From Saprospiraceae bacterium (GTDB taxonomy: Bacteria > Bacteroidota > Bacteroidia > Chitinophagales > Saprospiraceae): a DNA stretch of 7,889 nucleotides. Where the stretch lies: positions 1 to 7,889 of the forward strand of contig JABWAJ010000248.1 of the NCBI GenBank assembly GCA_013361075.1. Reading direction: 5' to 3'. Below, in pieces: positions 6,511 to 7,889 of this stretch. Every line of letters begins with the position of its first letter. Positions within the stretch are counted from its first letter, which is position 1. The notes below the pieces were generated by a model that had not been told where the DNA came from, searched no databases, and saw only the letters and a list, made by a program, of their open reading frames with translations. The translations under genes were made by a program, and so were the position numbers.

Positions 6511-7489
6511 TGATCTGTTTCACCTTTGTACCCTGTTCTGATTGTACCCGAAGCACATAAACACCGGGGGGGCGAGCCTCCAGGTCAATTGCCGTAAACG
6601 TAGTATTTTCCAGCGGACGGCTGAAATGTACAACCCCGTTGAGGTCGAGGAGTGATAAATTGCCGGAAACCGCTTCCTGAAACTGGATCTGAACCAATCC
6701 GGAAGCAGGATTAGGGAAAATTTTGAAATTCGTTCCCAGCGCAGCTTCGTCTGTTGCTGTAAGAACCGGATCAAAACGGGTTCCGGAATTGAGCACTTCT
6801 TTGGTATCCACATTCTGAACAAAAGCCAGCACGTATATTTCAGCGGCATTCCAGCCGTTTTCGAGGGTATAATCAAAGGTCAGGGTGGTTGAACTTCCCG
6901 TTGCAGCGGGAGTAAACGCGTCGCCGGAGATGTCCGTCAGCATTTTCCGGAACACATTGTGGTGCAATGTTTCGCCGTTGGGTGAAGTATAAGCCAGTTC
7001 TCGTTCAGCAACTGCAACAAAAAGCCGGAGGTTACCTGCCGGGGCCTCGCCAAGGGTATATACCTGAATGGTGGCCTGGCGGCTGTTGCCGGTTGTTTCC
7101 GTGACAGCTAATGCAATCGGGCTGGTTTGGCCCTGCATTCCCTGAAGCACAGTGGCAGTAACCTGGTTGGCAGAAGTCGAATTGAGCCCGTTGCGCACTA
7201 CACGCGGGGTGCCGGAGATGTTGTAAAATGAAGTGCGGGCACTGTTTTGACTTGGGTTGGCTAAGTACAGCAGGCAATTGTTGTAAGGATAAGGCGGATG
7301 ATAAGCAATGTGGTGTACGTCGTCTTCAAAATTGGCGATGGTATTGAAAAACCCGGGGTTCTGGCTGGCACAAACAGAGCAACGGGTATTGGTGAAATGT
7401 TCCAGCATGATGTAGCGCTTGGCGCTGGATTGGGTAAATGCGCTGGTTGCCAGAAAGAGCAGTAGTGCGATCAGGTTTACCTTTTTCAT
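6500..7489 (-). CDS. Secreted Omp28-like/thioredoxin-fold protein with T9SS type A sorting domain
   Basis: This 329-residue protein starts with a clear signal peptide (MKK, hydrophobic core about 5-18, probable cleavage near residue 20). Residues 26-125 resemble the Omp28-related, thioredoxin-like domain seen in Bacteroidota secreted proteins: IMLEHFTNTRCSVC (27-40) with a CxxC pair at C37 and C40, then HHIAYHPPYP (59-68), and ISGTPRVVRNG (91-101), whose P95 is where the cis-proline of a thioredoxin fold is expected. A middle beta-rich domain spans about 122-240. Residues 254-329 form a type A T9SS C-terminal domain beginning NFKIFPNPASG and ending KQIIRY, so the protein should cross the outer membrane and be released or anchored at the surface. 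The role is unknown; a thiol-redox or structural role is only an inference from the CxxC. The 3' end overlaps the convergent DUF3667-like gene by 11 nt. Confidence 0.82.
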   Translation of the reverse strand: MKKVNLIALLLFLATSAFTQSSAKRYIMLEHFTNTRCSVCASQNPGFFNTIANFEDDVHHIAYHPPYPYNNCLLYLANPSQNSARTSFYNISGTPRVVRNGLNSTSANQVTATVLQGMQGQTSPIALAVTETTGNSRQATIQVYTLGEAPAGNLRLFVAVAERELAYTSPNGETLHHNVFRKMLTDISGDAFTPAATGSSTTLTFDYTLENGWNAAEIYVLAFVQNVDTKEVLNSGTRFDPVLTATDEAALGTNFKIFPNPASGLVQIQFQEAVSGNLSLLDLNGVVHFSRPLENTTFTAIDLEARPPGVYVLRVQSEQGTKVKQIIRY

Positions 7490-7535
7490 AGAGCGGTTAA
7501 ATTTTGATATGAATGACTATACGTTTAAGTTGTCG

Positions 7536-7543
7536 CAAAGTTA
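7536..7543 (-). promoter_or_regulatory. Candidate -7 promoter element for the Omp28-like gene
   Basis: On the minus strand this reads TAACTTTG, a full match to the Bacteroidota sigma-factor -7 consensus TAnnTTTG. It would place the transcription start near 7529, leaving a leader of about 40 nt before the ATG at 7489. No TTTG is seen at the expected -33 position, so the call rests on one box and on its good position. Confidence 0.4.
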
Positions 7544-7703
7544 CTTCAATATTTTTCGCCCTGTTGTCGCCATGCCGATGATTGGAGGGGGCGCAAAGAG
7601 ATTTATTTGACTTTTTTGGTTTTAAAAACCGGGTGTTTAAATTTTTTGATAATACAATCGTCTAAAAAAAAGGTTAAAGTTTTTTTTTTATGGATTCGGC
7701 TTT

Positions 7704-7711
7704 TAATTTTG
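7704..7711 (+). promoter_or_regulatory. Candidate -7 promoter element reading to the right edge
   Basis: TAATTTTG is a full match to TAnnTTTG on the plus strand. A T-tract (7680-7689) occupies the expected -33 region but does not contain an exact TTTG. The start of transcription would be near 7718, and an A-rich leader (7741-7782) follows that looks like a Bacteroidota 5' untranslated region. This supports a rightward gene beginning near the window end. In AT-rich DNA such an octamer can occur by chance. Confidence 0.35.
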
Positions 7712-7811
7712 ATCCACCTCGGATGGATATTGCCAATTTACAAATACAAAAGGCAGTATCAAAAAACAACAAACATACTAACATGAGGGACCATTAAGCT
7801 TCTGGTATGTT

Positions 7812-7889
7812 TTGCCTTACGAACCTTTAGAAGGAGACTACCAAAGATTTTCTGGGTTAAGAACAACATTCATGAGTAAGGAAAAATTT
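7812..7889 (+). CDS. Possible start of a rightward gene cut by the window edge
   Basis: One plus-strand frame is open from 7782 to the window end. It reads ...SFWYVLPYEPLEGDY..., then ...GLRTTFMSKEKF, which looks more like protein than random AT-rich sequence. Possible starts in this frame are the TTG at 7812 and the ATG at 7872 (MSKEKF). The best-placed ATG after the A-rich leader (7783) is in another frame and reaches a stop after four codons (MRDH). The frame from 7785 on would join to that ATG only through a one- or two-base shift. The true start, and whether the gene is intact, cannot be decided here. The product is not recognised. Confidence 0.3.
   Translation, partial: MPYEPLEGDYQRFSGLRTTFMSKEKF

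Larger units (their letters stand above)
7490..7781. other. AT-rich intergenic region between divergent units
   Basis: No plausible gene is visible here on either strand; the one short plus-strand frame that reaches into it (ending at 7610) is an artefact of the region upstream of the Omp28-like gene. The stretch contains a promoter candidate for each strand (7536-7543 minus, 7704-7711 plus), a short palindrome GGTTTTAAAAACC (7618-7630), and an A8/T10 inverted pair (7664-7671 and 7680-7689) around GGTTAAAG. The base composition is far richer in A and T than the flanking genes, as expected for regulatory DNA. Confidence 0.6.

Noticed and set aside
7618..7630. GGTTTTAAAAACC palindrome as an operator or terminator
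   Set aside because: Short and AT-rich with almost no loop and no T-run after it; probably chance, so mentioned only within the intergenic description.
1..7889. CRISPR array, tRNA, rRNA, insertion sequence or toxin-antitoxin system
   Set aside because: No direct repeat series, cloverleaf-like sequence, transposase motif or paired small genes could be seen on either strand.

Overview
The window looks like chromosome from a member of the Bacteroidota. Two proteins end in type A sorting domains of the type IX secretion system (T9SS), one gene belongs to the Bacteroidota-rich DUF3667 membrane family, gene starts lack clear Shine-Dalgarno sequences but follow A-rich leaders, and two intergenic sites match the Bacteroidota -7 promoter element TAnnTTTG. 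A lineage such as Saprospiria or Chitinophagia would fit, but the order cannot be fixed from this sequence.

Layout. Positions 2-805 (+) hold the 3' part of a gene for a secreted M43 (cytophagalysin/pappalysin-type) metalloprotease homologue with a T9SS tail; its zinc-binding motif is destroyed although the surrounding fold motifs are intact. A likely two-way terminator at 847-881 separates it from a tightly packed minus-strand operon, read from 5562 down to 916: xdhA (FAD and 2x[2Fe-2S] subunit), xdhB (molybdopterin subunit) and xdhC (maturation factor). Adjacent genes overlap by 4 and 11 nt. A 216-nt divergent gap follows, containing a short C-rich/G-rich element. Next comes a plus-strand DUF3667-like membrane protein (5779-6510), whose 3' end overlaps by 11 nt the 3' end of a minus-strand secreted Omp28-like/thioredoxin-fold protein with a T9SS tail (6500-7489). 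The last 400 nt (7490-7889) are AT-rich and mostly non-coding, with one promoter candidate on each strand. An unassigned plus-strand frame opens near the right edge.

How the genes work together. XdhA, XdhB and XdhC form one functional unit: a xanthine dehydrogenase that oxidises hypoxanthine and xanthine to urate, plus the chaperone that supplies sulfurated molybdenum cofactor. All key purine-binding and catalytic residues known from bovine and Rhodobacter XDH are present. The flanking genes have no evident link to purine metabolism. No CRISPR array, tRNA, rRNA, insertion sequence or recognisable defence system was seen. The most unusual item is the apparently catalytically dead M43 protein at the left edge.
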